From Chlorocebus sabaeus (lineage: Eukaryota > Chordata > Mammalia > Primates > Cercopithecidae), in contig NW_027327637.1 in assembly GCF_047675955.1 (NCBI RefSeq), positions 372,001 to 436,000 of the forward strand: a stretch of DNA of 64,000 nt. Reading direction: 5' to 3'. How positions within the stretch are numbered: position 1 is the first letter of the stretch; every line of letters starts with the position of its first letter. The notes below the pieces were generated by a model. That model ran no database searches, had not been told where the DNA came from, and saw only the letters and a list, made by a program, of their open reading frames with translations. Below, piece by piece: positions 22,644-35,198 of the stretch. The translations under genes and the position numbers were made by a program.

Positions 22644-25600
22644 AGCTTTCTGAGAAACTGCTCTGTGTTCTGTTAATTCATCTCACAGAGTTACATCTTT
22701 AACTTCAAGAAGCCTTTCGCTAAGGCTGTTCTTGTGGAATTGGCAAAGGGATATTTGGAAGCCCATAGAGGGCTATGGTGAAAAAGGAAATATCATCCGT
22801 TCAAAACTGGAGAGAAGCTTTCTGAGAAACTGTTCTATGTTCTGTTAATTCATCTCACAGAGTTACATCTTTCCCTTCAAGAAGCCTTTCGCTAAGGCTG
22901 TTCTTGTGGAATTGGCAAAGGGATATTTGGAAGCCCATAGAGGGCTATGGTGAAAAAGGAAATATCTTCCGTTCAAAACTGGAAAGAAGCTTTCTGAGAA
23001 ACTGCTCTGTGTTCTGTTAATTCATCTCAGAGAGTTACATCTTTAACTTCAAGAAGCCTTTCGCTAAGGCTGTTCTTGTGGAATTGGCAAAGGGATATTT
23101 GGAAGCCCATAGAGGGCTATGGAGAAAAAGGAAATATCTTCCGTTCAAAACTGGAAAGAAGCTTTCTGAGAAACTGTTCTATGTTCTGTTAATTCATCTC
23201 ACAGAGTTACATCTTTCCCTTCAAGAAGCCTTTCGCTAAGGCTGTTCTTGTGGAATTGGCAAAGGGATATTTGGAAGCCCATAGAGGGCTATGGTGAAAA
23301 AGGAAATATCTTTCGTTCAAAACTGGAAAGAAGCTTTCTGAGAAACTGCTCTGTGTTCTGTTAATTAATCTCACAGAGTTACATCTTTCCCTTCAAGAAG
23401 CCTTTCGCTAAGCCTGTTCTTGTGGAATTGGCAAAGGGATATTTCGAAGCCCATAGAGGGCTATGGTGAAAAAGGAAATATCTTCCGTTCAAAACTGGAA
23501 AGAAGCTTTCTGAGAAACTGCTCTGTGTTCTGTTAATTCATCTCACAGAGTTACATCTTTAACTTCAAGAAGCCTTTCGCTAAGGCTGTTCTTGTGGAAT
23601 TGGCAAAGGGATATTTGGAAGCCCATAGAGGGCTATGGTGAAAAAGGAAATATCTTCCGTTCAAAACTGGAAAGAAGCTTTCTGAGAAACTGCTCTGTGT
23701 TCTGTTAATTCATCTCACAGAGTTACATCTTTCCCTTCAAGAAGTCTTTCGCTAAGGCTGTTCTTGTGGAATTGGCAAAGGGGTATTTGGAAGCCCATAG
23801 AGGGCTATGGTGAAAAAGGAAATATCTTCCGTTCAAAACTGGAAAGAAGCTTTCTGAGAAACTGCTCTGTGTTCTGTTAATTCATCTCACAGAGTTACAT
23901 CTTTAACTTCAAGAAGCCTTTCGCTAAGGCGGTTCTTGTGGAACTGGCAAAGGGATATTTGGAAGCCCATAGAGGGCTATGTTGAAAAAGGAAATATCTT
24001 CCGTTCAAAACTGGAAAGAAGCTTTCTGAGAAACTGGTCTGTGTTCTGTTAATTCATCTCACAGAGTTACATCTTTCCCTTCAGGAAGCCTTTCGCTAAG
24101 GCTGTTCTTGTGGAATTGGCAAAGGAATATTTGGAAGCCCATAGAGGGCTATGGTGAAAAAGGAAATATCTTCCGTTCAAAACTGGAAAGAAGCTTTCTG
24201 AGAAACTGCTCTGTGTTCTGTTAATTCATCTCACAGAGTTACATCTTTCCCTTCAAGAAGCCTTTCGCTAAGGCTGTTCTTGTGGAATTGGCAAAGGGAT
24301 ATTTGGAAGCCCATAGAGGGCTATGGTGAAAAAGGAAATATCTTCCGTTCAAAACTGGAAAGAAGCTTTCTGAGAAACTGCTCTGTGTTCTGTTAATTCA
24401 TCTCAACGAGTTACATCTTTCCCTTCAAGAAGACTTTCGCTTAGGCTGTTCTTGTGGAATTGGCAAAGGGATATTTGGAAGCCCATAGAGGGCAATGGTG
24501 AAAAAGGAAATATCTTTCGTTCAAAACTGGAAAGAAGCTTTCTGAGAAACTGCTCTGTGTTCTGTTAATTCATCTCACAGAGTTACATCTTTCCCTTCAA
24601 GAAGCCTTTCGCTAAGGCTGTTCTTGTGGAATTGGCAAAGGGATATTTGGAAGCCCATAGAGGGCTATGGTGAAAAAGGAAATATCTTCCGTTCAAAACT
24701 GGAAAGAAGCTTTCTGAGAAACTGCTCTGTGTTCTGTTAATTCATCTCACAGAGTTACATCTTTCCCTTCAAGAAGCCTTTCGCTAAGGCTGTTCTTGTG
24801 GAATTGGCAAAGGGATATTTGGAAGCCCATAGAGGGCTATGGTGAAAAAGGAAATATCTTCCGTTCAAAACTGGAAAGAAGCTTTCTGAGAAACTGCTCT
24901 GTGTTCTGTTAATTCATCTCACAGAGTTACATCTTTAACTTCAAGAAGCCTTTCGCTAAGGCTGTTCTTGTGGAATTGGCAAAGGGATATTTGGAAGCCC
25001 ATAGAGGGCTATGGAGAAAAAGGAAATATCTTCCGTTCAAAACTGGAAAGAAGCTTTCTGAGAAACTGTTCTATGTTCTGTTAATTCATCTCACAGAGTT
25101 ACATCTTTCCCATCAAGAAGCCTTTCGCTAAGGCTGTTCTTGTGGAATTGGCAAAGGGATATTTGGAAGCCCATAGAGGGCTATGGTGAAAAAGGAAATA
25201 TCTTTCGTTCAAAACTGGAAAGAAGCTTTCTGAGAAACTGCTCTGTGTTCTGTTAATTCATCTCACAGAGTTACATCTTTCCCTTCAAGAAGCCTTTCGC
25301 TAAGCCTGTTCTTGTGGAATTGGCAAAGGGATATTTGGAAGCCCATAGAGGGCTATGGTGAAAAAGGAAATATCTTCCGTTCAAAACTGGAAAGAAGCTT
25401 TATGAGAAACTGCTCTGTGTTCTGTTAATTCATCTCACAGAGTTACATCTTTACCTTCAAGAAGCCTTTCGCTAAGGCTGTTCTTGTGGAATTGGCAAAG
25501 GGATATTTGGAAGCCCATAGAGGGCTATGGTGAAAAAGGAAATATCTTCCGTTCAAAACTGGAAAGAAGTTTTCTGAGAAACTGCTCTGTGTTCTGTTAA

Positions 25601-25911
25601 TTCATCTCACAGAGTTACATCTTTCCCTACAAGAAGCCTTTCGCTTAGGCTGTTCTTGTGGAATTGGCATAGGGATATTTGGAAGCCCATAGAGGGCTAT
25701 GGTGAAAAAGGAAATATCTTCCGTTCAAAACTGGAAAGAAGCTTTCTGAGAAACTGCTCTGTGTTCTGTTACTGCATCTCACAGAGTTACATCTTTCCTT
25801 TCAAGAAGCCTTTCGCTAAGGCTGTTCTTGTGGAATTGGCAAAGGGATATTTGGAAGCCCATAGAGGGCTATGGTGAAAAAGGAAATATCTTCCGTTCAA
25901 AACTGGAAAGA
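22644..25911 (+). repeat. Mixed alpha satellite monomers M132-M150 (19 monomers)
   Basis: All 19 monomers are 172 bp. Markers include ATCATCC with GGAGAG (22644), a TTTAAC-CTATGGAG to TATTTCG series (22988-23503), AAGTC with GGGGTATTT (23676) and GAACTGGC with CTATGTT (23848). The first CTCAACGAG monomer of the window is at 24364. A series from 24364 to 25567 (GGGCAATGG, plain, plain, CTATGGAG, CCCATC, CTAAGCC, GCTTTATGAG) repeats P1 M105-M111 exactly 37 monomers later. The last two monomers begin the GAAGTTTTC / TTTCCCTAC pair that recurs after 36 kb. Confidence 0.86.
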
Positions 25912-27459
25912 AGCTTTCTGAGAAACTGCTCTGTATTCTGTTAATTCATCTCACAGAGATACATCTTTCCCTTCAAGAAGCCTTTCGCTAAGGCTGTTCT
26001 TGTGGAATTGGCAAAGGGATATTTGGAAGCCCATAGAGGGCTATGGTGAAAAAGGAAATATCTTCCGTTCAAAACTGGAAAGAAGCTTTCTGAGAAACTG
26101 CTCTGTGTTCTGTTAATTCATCTCACAGAGTTACATCTTTCCCTTCAAGAAGCCTTTCGCTAAGGCTGTTCTTGTGGAATTAGCAAAGGGATATTTGGAA
26201 GCCCATAGAGGGCTATGGTGAAAAAGGAAATATCTTCCGTTCAAAACTGGAGAGAAGCTTTCTGAGAAACTGTTCTATGTTCTGTTAATTCATCTCACAG
26301 AGTTACATCTTTCCCTTCAAGAAGCCTTTCGCTAAGGTTGTTCTTGTGGAATTGGCAAAGGGATATTTGGAAGCCCATAGAGGGCTATGGTGAAAAAGGA
26401 AATATCTTCCGTTCAAAACTGGAAAGAATCTTTCTGAGAAACTGCTCTGTGTTCTGTTAATTCATCTCACAGAGTTACATCTTTCCCTTCAAGAAGCCTT
26501 TCGCTAAGGCTGTTCTTGTGGAATTGGCAAAGGGATATTTGGAAGCCCATAGAGGGCTATGGTGAAAAAGGAAATATCTTCCGTTCAAAACTGGAAAGAA
26601 GCTTTCTGAGAAACTGCTCTGTGTTCTGTTAATTCATCTCACAGAGTTACATCTTTCCCTTCAAGAAGCCTTTCGCTAAGGCTGTTCTTGTGGAATTGGC
26701 AAAGGGATATTTGGAAGCCCATAGAGGGCTATGGTGAAAAAGGAAATATCTTCCGTTCAAAACTGGAAAGAAGCTTTCTGAGAAACTGCTCTGTGTTCTG
26801 TTAATTCATCTCACAGAGTTACATCTTTCCCTTCAAGAAGCCTTTCGCTAAGGCTGTTCTTGTGGAATTGGCAAAGGGATATTTGGAAGCCCATAGAGGG
26901 CTATGGTGAAAAAGGAAATATCTTCCGTTCAAAACTGGAAAGAAGCTTTCTGAGAAACTGCTCTGTGTTCTGTTAATTCATCTCACAGAGTTACATCTTT
27001 CCCTTCAAGAAGCCTTTCGCTAAGGCTGTTCTTGTGGAATTGGCAAAGGGATATTTGGAAGCCCATAGAGGGCTATGGTGAAAAAGGAAATATCTTCCGT
27101 TCAAAACTGGAGAGAAGCTTTCTGAGAAACTGTTCTATGTTCTGTTAATTCATCTCACAGAGTTACATCTTTCCCTTCAAGAAGCCTTTCGCTAAGGCTG
27201 TTCTTGTGGAATTGGCAAAGGGATATTTGGAAGCCCATAGAGGGCTATGGTGAAAAAGGAAATATCTTCCGTTCAAAACTGGAAAGAAGCTTTCTGAGAA
27301 ACTGCTCTGTGTTCTGTTAATTCATCTCACAGAGTTACATCTTTAACTTCAAGAAGCCTTTCGCTAAGGCTGTTCTTGTGGAATTGGCAAAGGGATATTT
27401 GGAAGCCCATAGAGGGCTATGGTGAAAAAGGAAATATCTTCCGTTCAAAACTGGAAAGA
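25912..27459 (+). repeat. Higher-order repeat copy Q1, 9 monomers (1548 bp)
   Basis: Markers in order are CTGTATTCTG with GAGATAC; GGAATTAGC with GGAGAG; GTTCTATG with AAGGTTG and GAATCTTTC; three plain; GGAGAG; GTTCTATG; TTTAAC. CTGTATTCTG recurs from 25931 to 27479 and TTAGC from 26180 to 27728. Both intervals are 1548 bp, exactly 9 x 172. Confidence 0.9.
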
Positions 27460-29179
27460 AGCTTTCTGAGAAACTGCTCTGTATTCTGTTAATTCATCTC
27501 ACAGAGATACATCTTTCCCTTCAAGAAGCCTTTCGCTAAGGCTGTTCTTGTGGAATTGGCAAAGGGATATTTGGAAGCCCATAGAGGGCTATGGTGAAAA
27601 AGGAAATATCTTCCGTTCAAAACTGGAAAGAAGCTTTCTGAGAAACTGCTCTGTGTTCTGTTAATTCATCTCACAGAGTTACATCTTTCCCTTCAAGAAG
27701 CCTTTCGCTAAGGCTGTTCTTGTGGAATTAGCAAAGGGATATTTGGAAGCCCATAGAGGGCTATGGTGAAAAAGGAAATATCTTCCGTTCAAAACTGGAG
27801 AGAAGCTTTCTGAGAAACTGTTCTATGTTCTGTTAATTCATCTCACAGAGTTACATCTTTCCCTTCAAGAAGCCTTTCGCTAAGGTTGTTCTTGTGGAAT
27901 TGGCAAAGGGATATTTGGAAGCCCATAGAGGGCTATGGTGAAAAAGGAAATATCTTCCGTTCAAAACTGGAAAGAATCTTTCTGAGAAACTGCTCTGTGT
28001 TCTGTTAATTCATCTCACAGAGTTACATCTTTCCCTTCAAGAAGCCGTTCGCTAAGGCTGTTCTTGTGGAATTGGCAAAGGGATATTTGGAAGCCCATAG
28101 AGGGCTATGGTGAAAAAGGAAATATCTTCCGTTCAAAACTGGAAAGAAGCTTTCTGAGAAACTGCTCTGTGTTCTGTTAATTCATCTCACAGAGTTACAT
28201 CTTTCCCTTCAAGAAGCCTTTCGCTAAGGCTGTTCTTGTGGAATTGGCAAAGGGATATTTGGAAGCCCATAGAGGGCTATGGTGAAAAAGGAAATATCTT
28301 CCGTTCAAAACTGGAAAGAAGCTTTCTGAGAAACTGCTCTGTGTTCTGTTAATTCATCTCACAGAGTTACATATATCCTTTCAAGAAGCCTTTCGCTAAC
28401 GCTGTTCTTGTGGAATTGGCAAAGGGATATTTGGAAGCCCATAGAGGGCTATGGTGAAAAAGGAAATATCTTCCGTTCAAAACTGGAAAGAAGCTTTCTG
28501 AGAAACTGCTCTGTGTTCTGTTAATTCATCTCACAGAGTTACATCTTTCCCTTCAAGAAGCCTTTCGCTAAGGCTGTTCTTGTGGAATTGGCAAAGGGAT
28601 ATTTGGAAGCCCATAGAGGGCTATGGTGAAAAAGGAAATATCTTCCGTTCAAAACTGGAAAGAAGCTTTCTGAGAAACTGCTCTGTGTTCTGTTAATTCA
28701 TCTCACAGAGTTACATCTTTCCCTTCAAGAAGCCTTTCGCTAAGGCTGTTCTTGTGGAATTGGCAAAGGGATATTTGGAAGCCCATAGAGGGCTATGGTG
28801 AAAAAGGAAATATCTTCCGTTCAAAACTGGAGAGAAGCTTTCTGAGAAACTGTTCTATGTTCTGTTAATTCATCTCACAGAGTTACATCTTTCCCTTCAA
28901 GAAGCCTTTCGCTAAGGCTGTTCTTGTGGAATTGGCAAAGGGATATTTGGAAGCCCATAGAGGGCTATGGTGAAAAAGGAAATATCTTCCGTTCAAAACT
29001 GGAAAGAAGCTTTCTGAGAAACTGCTCTGTGTTCTGTTAATTCATCTCACAGAGTTACATCTTTAACTTCAAGAAGCCTTTCGCTAAGGCTGTTCTTGTG
29101 GAATTGGCAAAGGGATATTTGGAAGCCCGTAGAGAGCTATGGTGAAAAAGGAAATATCTTCCGTTCAAAACTGGAAAGA
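27460..29179 (+). repeat. Higher-order repeat copy Q2, 10 monomers (1720 bp)
   Basis: It repeats Q1 marker for marker but has one extra monomer at 28320-28491. That monomer carries ACATATATCCTTTC with CTAACGCTG and resembles the CTAACGCTG monomers at 13532 and 19033. The second GGAGAG is therefore 1720 bp from its Q1 counterpart (27111 to 28831) and not 1548 bp. Private changes are AAGCCGTTCG near 28043 and GCCCGTAGAGAGC near 29126. Confidence 0.88.
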
Positions 29180-32100
29180 AGCTTTCTGAGAAACTGCTCT
29201 GTGTTCTGTTAATTCATCTCACAGAGTTACATCTTTCCCTTCAGGAAGCCTTTCGCTAAGGCTGTTCTTGTGGAATTGGCAAAGGGATATTTGGAACCCC
29301 TAGAGGGCTATGGTGAAAAAGGAAATATCTTCCGTTCAAAACTGGAAAGAAGCTTTCTGAGAAACTGCTCTGTGTTCTGTTAATTCATCTCACAGAGTTA
29401 CATCTTTCCCTTCAAGAAGCCTTTCGCTAAGGCTGTTCTTGTGGAATTGGCAAAGGGATATTTGGAAGCCCATAGAGGGCTATGGTGAAAAAGGAAATAT
29501 CTTCCGTTCAAAACTGGAAAGAAGCTTTCTGAGAAACTGCTCTGTGTTCTGTTAATTCATCTCACAGAGTTACATCTTTAACTTCAAGAAGCCTTTCGCT
29601 AAGGCTGTTCTTGTGGAATTGGCAAAGGGATATTTGGAAGCCCATAGAGGGCTATGGAGAAAAAGGAAATATCTTCCGTTCAAAACTGGAAAGAAGCTTT
29701 CTGAGAAACTGTTCTATGTTCTGTTAATTCATCTCACAGAGTTACATCTTTCCCTTCAAGAAGCCTTTCGCTAAGGCTGTTCTTGTGGAATTGGCAAAGG
29801 GATATTTGGAAGCCCATAGAGGGCTATGGTGAAAAAGGAAATATCTTTCGTTCAAAACTGGAAAGAAGCTTTCTGAGAAACTGCTCTGTGTTCTGTTAAT
29901 TCATCTCACAGAGTTACATCTTTCCCTTCAAGAAGCCTTTCGCTAAGCCTGTTCTTGTGGAATTGGCAAAGGGATATTTCGAAGCCCATAGAGGGCTATG
30001 GTGAAAAAGGAAATATCTTCCGTTCAAAACTGGAAAGAAGCTTTCTGAGAAACTGCTCTGTGTTCTCTTAATTCATCTCACAGAGTTACATCTTTACCTT
30101 CAAGAAGCCTTTCGCTAAGGCTGTTCTTGTGGAATTGGCAAAGGGATATTTGGAAGCCCATAGAGGGCTATGGTGAAAAAGGAAATATCTTCCGTTCAAA
30201 ACTGGAAAGAAGCTTTCTGAGAAACTGCTCTGTGTTCTGTTAATTCATCTCACAGAGTTACATCTTTCCCTTCAAGAAGTCTTTCGCTAAGGCTGTTCTT
30301 GTGGAATTGGCAAAGGGATATTTGGAAGCCCATAGAGGGCTATGGTGAAAAAGGAAATATCTTCCGTTCAAAACTGGAAAGAAGCTTTCTGAGAAACTGC
30401 TCTGTGTTCTGTTAATTCATCTCACAGAGTTACATCTTTAACTTCAAGAAGCCTTTCGCTAAGGCTGTTCTTGTGGAACTGGCAAGGGGATATTTGGAAG
30501 CCCATAGAGGGCTATGTTGAAAAAGGAAATATCTTCCGTTCAAAACTGGAAAGAAGCTTTCTGAGAAACTGCTCTGTGTTCTGTTAATTCATCTCACAGA
30601 GTTACATCTTTCCCTTCAGGAAGCCTTTCGCTAAGGCTGTTCTTGTGGAATTGGCAAAGGGATATTTGGAAGCCCATAGAGGGCTATGGTGAAAAAGGAA
30701 ATATCTTCCGTTCAAAACTGGAAAGAAGCTTTCTGAGAAACTGCTCTGTGTTCTGTTAATTCATCTCACAGAGTTACATCTTTCCCTTCAAGAAGCCTTT
30801 CGCTAAGGCTGTTCTTGTGGAATTGGCAAAGGGATATTTGGAAGCCCATAGAGGGCTATGTTGAAAAAGGAAATATCTTCCGTTCAAAACTGGAAAGAAG
30901 CTTTCTGAGAAACTGCTCTGTGTTCTGTTAATTCATCTCAACGAGTTACATCTTTCCCTTCAAGAAGACTTTCGCTTAGGCTGTTCTTGTGGAATTGGCA
31001 AAGGGATATTTGGAAGCCCATAGAGGGCTATGTTGAAAAAGGAAATATCTTCCGTTCAAAACTGGAAAGAAGCTTTCTGAGAAACTGCTCTGTGTTCTGT
31101 TAATTCATCTCACAGAGTTACATCTTTCCCTTCAAGAAGCCTTTCGCTAAGGCTGTTCTTGTGGAATTGGCAAAGGGATATTTGGAAGCCCATAGAGGGC
31201 TATGGAGAAAAAGGAAATATCTTCCGTTCAAAACTGGAAAGAAGCTTTCTGAGAAACTGTTCTATGTTCTGTTAATTCATCTCACAGAGTTACATCTTTC
31301 CCTTCAAGAAGCCTTTCGCTTAGGCTGTTCTTGTGGAACTGGCAAAGGGATATTTGGAAGCCCATAGAGGGCTATGGTGAAAAAGGAAATATCTTTCGTT
31401 CAAAACTGGAAAGAAGCTTTCTGAGAAACTGCTCTGTGTTCTGTTAATTCATCTCACAGAGTTACATCTTTCCCTTCAAGAAGCCTTTCGCTAAGGCTGT
31501 TCTTGTGGAATTGGCAAAGGGATATTTGGAAGCCCATAGAGGGCTATGGTGAAAAAGGAAATATCTTCCGTTCAAAACTGGAAAGAAGCTTTCTGAGAAA
31601 CTGCTCTGTGTTCTGTTAATTCATCTCACAGAGTTACATCTTTCCCTTCAAGAAGCCTTTCGCTAAGGCTGTTCTTGTGGAATTGGCAAAGGGATATTTG
31701 GAAGCCCATAGAGGGCTATGTTGAAAAAGGAAATATCTTCCGTTCAAAACTGGAAAGAAGCTTTCTGAGAAACTGCTCTGTGTTCTGTTAATTCATCTCA
31801 ACGAGTTACATCTTTCCCTTCAAGAAGACTTTCGCTTAGGCTGTTCTTGTGGAATTGGCAAAGGGATATTTGGAAGCCCATAGAGGGCTATGTTGAAAAA
31901 GGAAATATCTTCCGTTCAAAACTGGAAAGAAGCTTTCTGAGAAACTGCTCTGTGTTCTGTTAATTCATCTCACAGAGTTACATCTTTCCCTTCAAGAAGC
32001 CTTTCGCTAAGGCTGTTCTTGTGGAATTGGCAAAGGGATATTTGGAAGCCCATAGAGGGCTATGGAGAAAAAGGAAATATCTTCCGTTCAAAACTGGAAA

Positions 32101-35100
32101 GAAGCTTTCTGAGAAACTGCTCTGTGTTCTGTTAATTCATCTCAACGAGTTACATCTTTCCCTTCAAGAAGACTTTCGCTTAGGCTGTTCTTGTGGAATT
32201 GGCAAAGGGATATTTGGAAGCCCATAGAGGGCTATGTTGAAAAAGGAAATATCTTCCGTTCAAAACTGGAAAGAAGCTTTCTGAGAAACTGCTCTGTGTT
32301 CTGTTAATTCATCTCACAGAGTTACATCTTTCCCTTCAAGAAGCCTTTCGCTAAGGCTGTTCTTGTGGAATTGGCAAAGGGATATTTGGAAGCCCATAGA
32401 GGGCTATGGTGAAAAAGGAAATATCTTCCGTTCAAAACTGGAAAGAAGATTTCTGAGAAACTGCTCTGTGTTCTGTTAATTCATCTCACAGAGTTACATC
32501 TTTCCCTTCAAGAAGCCTTTCGCTAAGGCTGTTCTTGTGGAATTGGCAAAGGGATATTTGGAAGCCCATAGAGGGCTATGGTGAAAAAGGAAATATCTTC
32601 CGTTCAAAACTGGAAAGAAGCTTTCTGAGAAACTGCTCTGTGTTCTGTTAATTCATCTCACAGAGTTACATCTTTATCTTCAAGAAGCCTTTCGCTAAGG
32701 CTGTTCTTGTGGAATTGGCAAAGGGATATTTGGAAGCCCATAGAGGGCTATGGTGAAAAAGGAAATATCTTCCGTTCAAAACTGGAAAGAAGCTTTCTGA
32801 GAAACTGCTCTGTGTTCTGTTAATTCATCTCACAGAGTTACATCTTTCCCTTCAAGAACCCTTTCGCTAAGGCTGTTCTTGTGGAATTTGCAAAGGGATA
32901 TTTGGAAGCCCATAGAGGGCTATGGTGAAAAAGGAAATATCTTCCGTTCAAAACTGGAGAGAAGCTTTCTGAGAAACTGTTCTATGTTCTGTTAATTCAT
33001 CTCACAGAGTTACATCTTTCCCTTCAAGAAGCCTTTCGCTAAGGCTGTTCTTGTGGAATTGGCAAAGGGATATTTGGAAGCCCATAGAGGGCTATGGTGA
33101 AAAAGGAAATATCTTCCGTTCAAAACTGGAAAGAAGCTTTCTGAGAAACTGCTCTGTGTTCTGTTAATTCATCTCACAGAGTTACATCTTTATCTTCAAG
33201 AAGCCTTTCGCTAAGGCTGTTCTTGTGGAATTGGCAAAGGGATATTTGGAAGCCCATAGAGGGCTATGGTGAAAAAGGAAATATCTTCCGTTCAAAACTG
33301 GAAAGAAACTTTCTGAGAAACTGCTCTGTGTTCTGTTAATTCATCTCACAGAGTTACATCTTTCCCTTCAAGAAGCCTTTCGCTAAGGCTGTTCTTGTGG
33401 AATTGGCAAAGGGATATTTGGAAGCCCATAGAGAGCTATGGTGAAAAAGGAAATATCTTCCGTTCAAAACTGGAGAGAAGCTTTCTGAGAAACTGTTCTA
33501 TGTTCTGTTAATTCATCTCACAGAGTTACATCTTTCCCTTCAAGAAGCCTTTCGCTAAGGCTGTTCTTGTGGAATTGGCAAAGGGATATTTGGAAGCCCA
33601 TAGAGGGCTATGGTGAAAAAGGAAATATCTTTCGTTCAAAACTGGAAAGAAGCTTTCTGAGAAACTGCTCTGTGTTCTGTTAATTCATCTCACAGTGTTA
33701 CATCTTTCCCTTCAAGAAGCCTTTCGCTAAGCCTGTTCTTCTGGAATTGGCAAAGGGATTTTTCGAAGCCCATAGAGGGCTATGGTGAAAAAGGAAATAT
33801 CTTCCGTTCAAAACTGGAAAGAAGCTTTCTGAGAAACTGCTCTGTGTTCTGTTAATTCATCTCACAGAGTTACATCTTTACCTTCAAGAAGCCTTTCGCT
33901 AAGGCTGTTCTTGTGGAATTGGCAAAGGGATATTTGGAAGCCCATAGAGGGCTATGGTGAAAAAGGAAATATCTTCCGTTCAAAACTGGAAAGAAGCTTT
34001 CTGAGAAACTGCTCTGTGTTCTGTTAATTCATCTCACAGAGTTACATCTTTCCCTTCAAGAAGCCTTTCGCTAAGGCTGTTCTTGTGGAATTGGCAAAGG
34101 GATATTTGGAAGCCCATAGAGGGCTATGTTGAAAAAGGAAATATCTTCCGTTCAAAACTGGAAAGAAGCTTTCTGAGAAACTGCTCTGTGTTCTGTTAAT
34201 TCATCTCACAGAGTTACATCTTTCCCTTCAAGAAGCCTTTCGCTAAGGCTGTTCTTGTGGAATTGGCAAAGGGATATTTGGAAGCCCATAGAGGGCTATG
34301 GTGAAAAAGGAAATATCTTCCGTTCAAAACTGGAAAGAAGCTTTCTGAGAAACTGCTCTGTGTTCTGTTAATTCATCTCACAGAGTTACATCTTTCCCTT
34401 CAAGAAGCCTTTCACTAAGGCTGTTCTTGTGGAATTGGCAAAGGGATATTTGGAAGCCCATAGAGGGCTATGGTGAAAAAGGAAATATCTTCCGTTCAAA
34501 ACTGGAAAGAAGCTTTCTGAGAAACTGCTCTGTGTTCTGTTAATTCATCTCACAGAGTTACATCTTTACCTTCAAGAAGCCTTTCGCTAAGGCTGTTCTT
34601 GTGGAATTGGCAAAGGGATATTTGGAAGCCCATAGAGGGCTATGGTGAAAAAGGAAATATCTTCCGTTCAAAACTGGAAAGAAGCTTTCTGAGAAACTGC
34701 TCTGTGTTCTGTTAATTCATCTCACAGAGTTACATCTTCCCCTTCAAGAAGTCTTTCGCTAAGGCTGTTCTTGTGGAATTGGCAAAGGGATATTTGGAAG
34801 CCCATAGAGGGCTATGGTGAAAAAGGAAATATCTTCCGTTCAAAACTGGAAAGAAGCTTTCTGAGAAACTGCTCTGTGTTCTGTTAATTCATCTCACAGA
34901 GTTACATCTTTCCCTTCAGGAAGCCTTTCGCTAAGGCTGTTCTTGTGGAATTGGCAAAGGGATATTTGGAAGCCCATAGAGGGCTATGGTGAAAAAGGAA
35001 ATATCTTCCGTTCAAAACTGGAAAGAAGCTTTCTGAGAAACTGCTCTGTGTTCTGTTAATTCATCTCACAGAGTTACATCTTTACCTTCAAGAAGCCTTT

Positions 35101-35198
35101 CGCTAAGGCTGTTCTTGTGGAATTGGCAAAGGGATATTTGGAAGCCCATAGAGGGCTATGTTGAAAAAGGAAATATCTTCCGTTCAAAACTGGAAAGA
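29180..35198 (+). repeat. Mixed alpha satellite monomers M170-M204 (35 monomers)
   Basis: The region starts with a 171-bp AACCCCTAG monomer. It includes the first full copy of the 5-monomer module (30211-31070): AAGTC; TTTAAC with GAACTGGC and CTATGTT; TTCAGGAAGCC; CTATGTT; CTCAACGAG with AAGACTTTCGCTTAGG. From 32 kb the TTTATCTTC and TTTACCTTC variants become common and CTATGTT monomers accumulate. A short form of the module lacking its second monomer runs from 34683 into 35199. The length is 35 x 172 less one. Confidence 0.86.
30899..32274 (+). repeat. 5-monomer tandem repeat with a truncated third pass
   Basis: The series CTCAACGAG-CTATGTT, CTATGGAG, GTTCTATG with CTTAGG and ATCTTTCG, plain, CTATGTT spans 30899-31758 and restarts at 31759 (860 bp, 5 x 172). 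The second pass is cut after the CTATGGAG monomer: the next monomer (32103) has GCTCTGTG with CTCAACGAG, only 344 bp after the previous CTCAACGAG. A closely matching 5-monomer series occurs at 45859-46718. Confidence 0.86.

Noticed and set aside
31161..31367. 68-codon open frame (also at 32021, 46121, 54033, 56785, 57473 and 60741) and a 61-codon frame at 62733
   Set aside because: These exist where CTATGGAG removes a TGA and CTTAGG removes the TAA of CTAAGG. They are consequences of diagnostic satellite variants, not genes.
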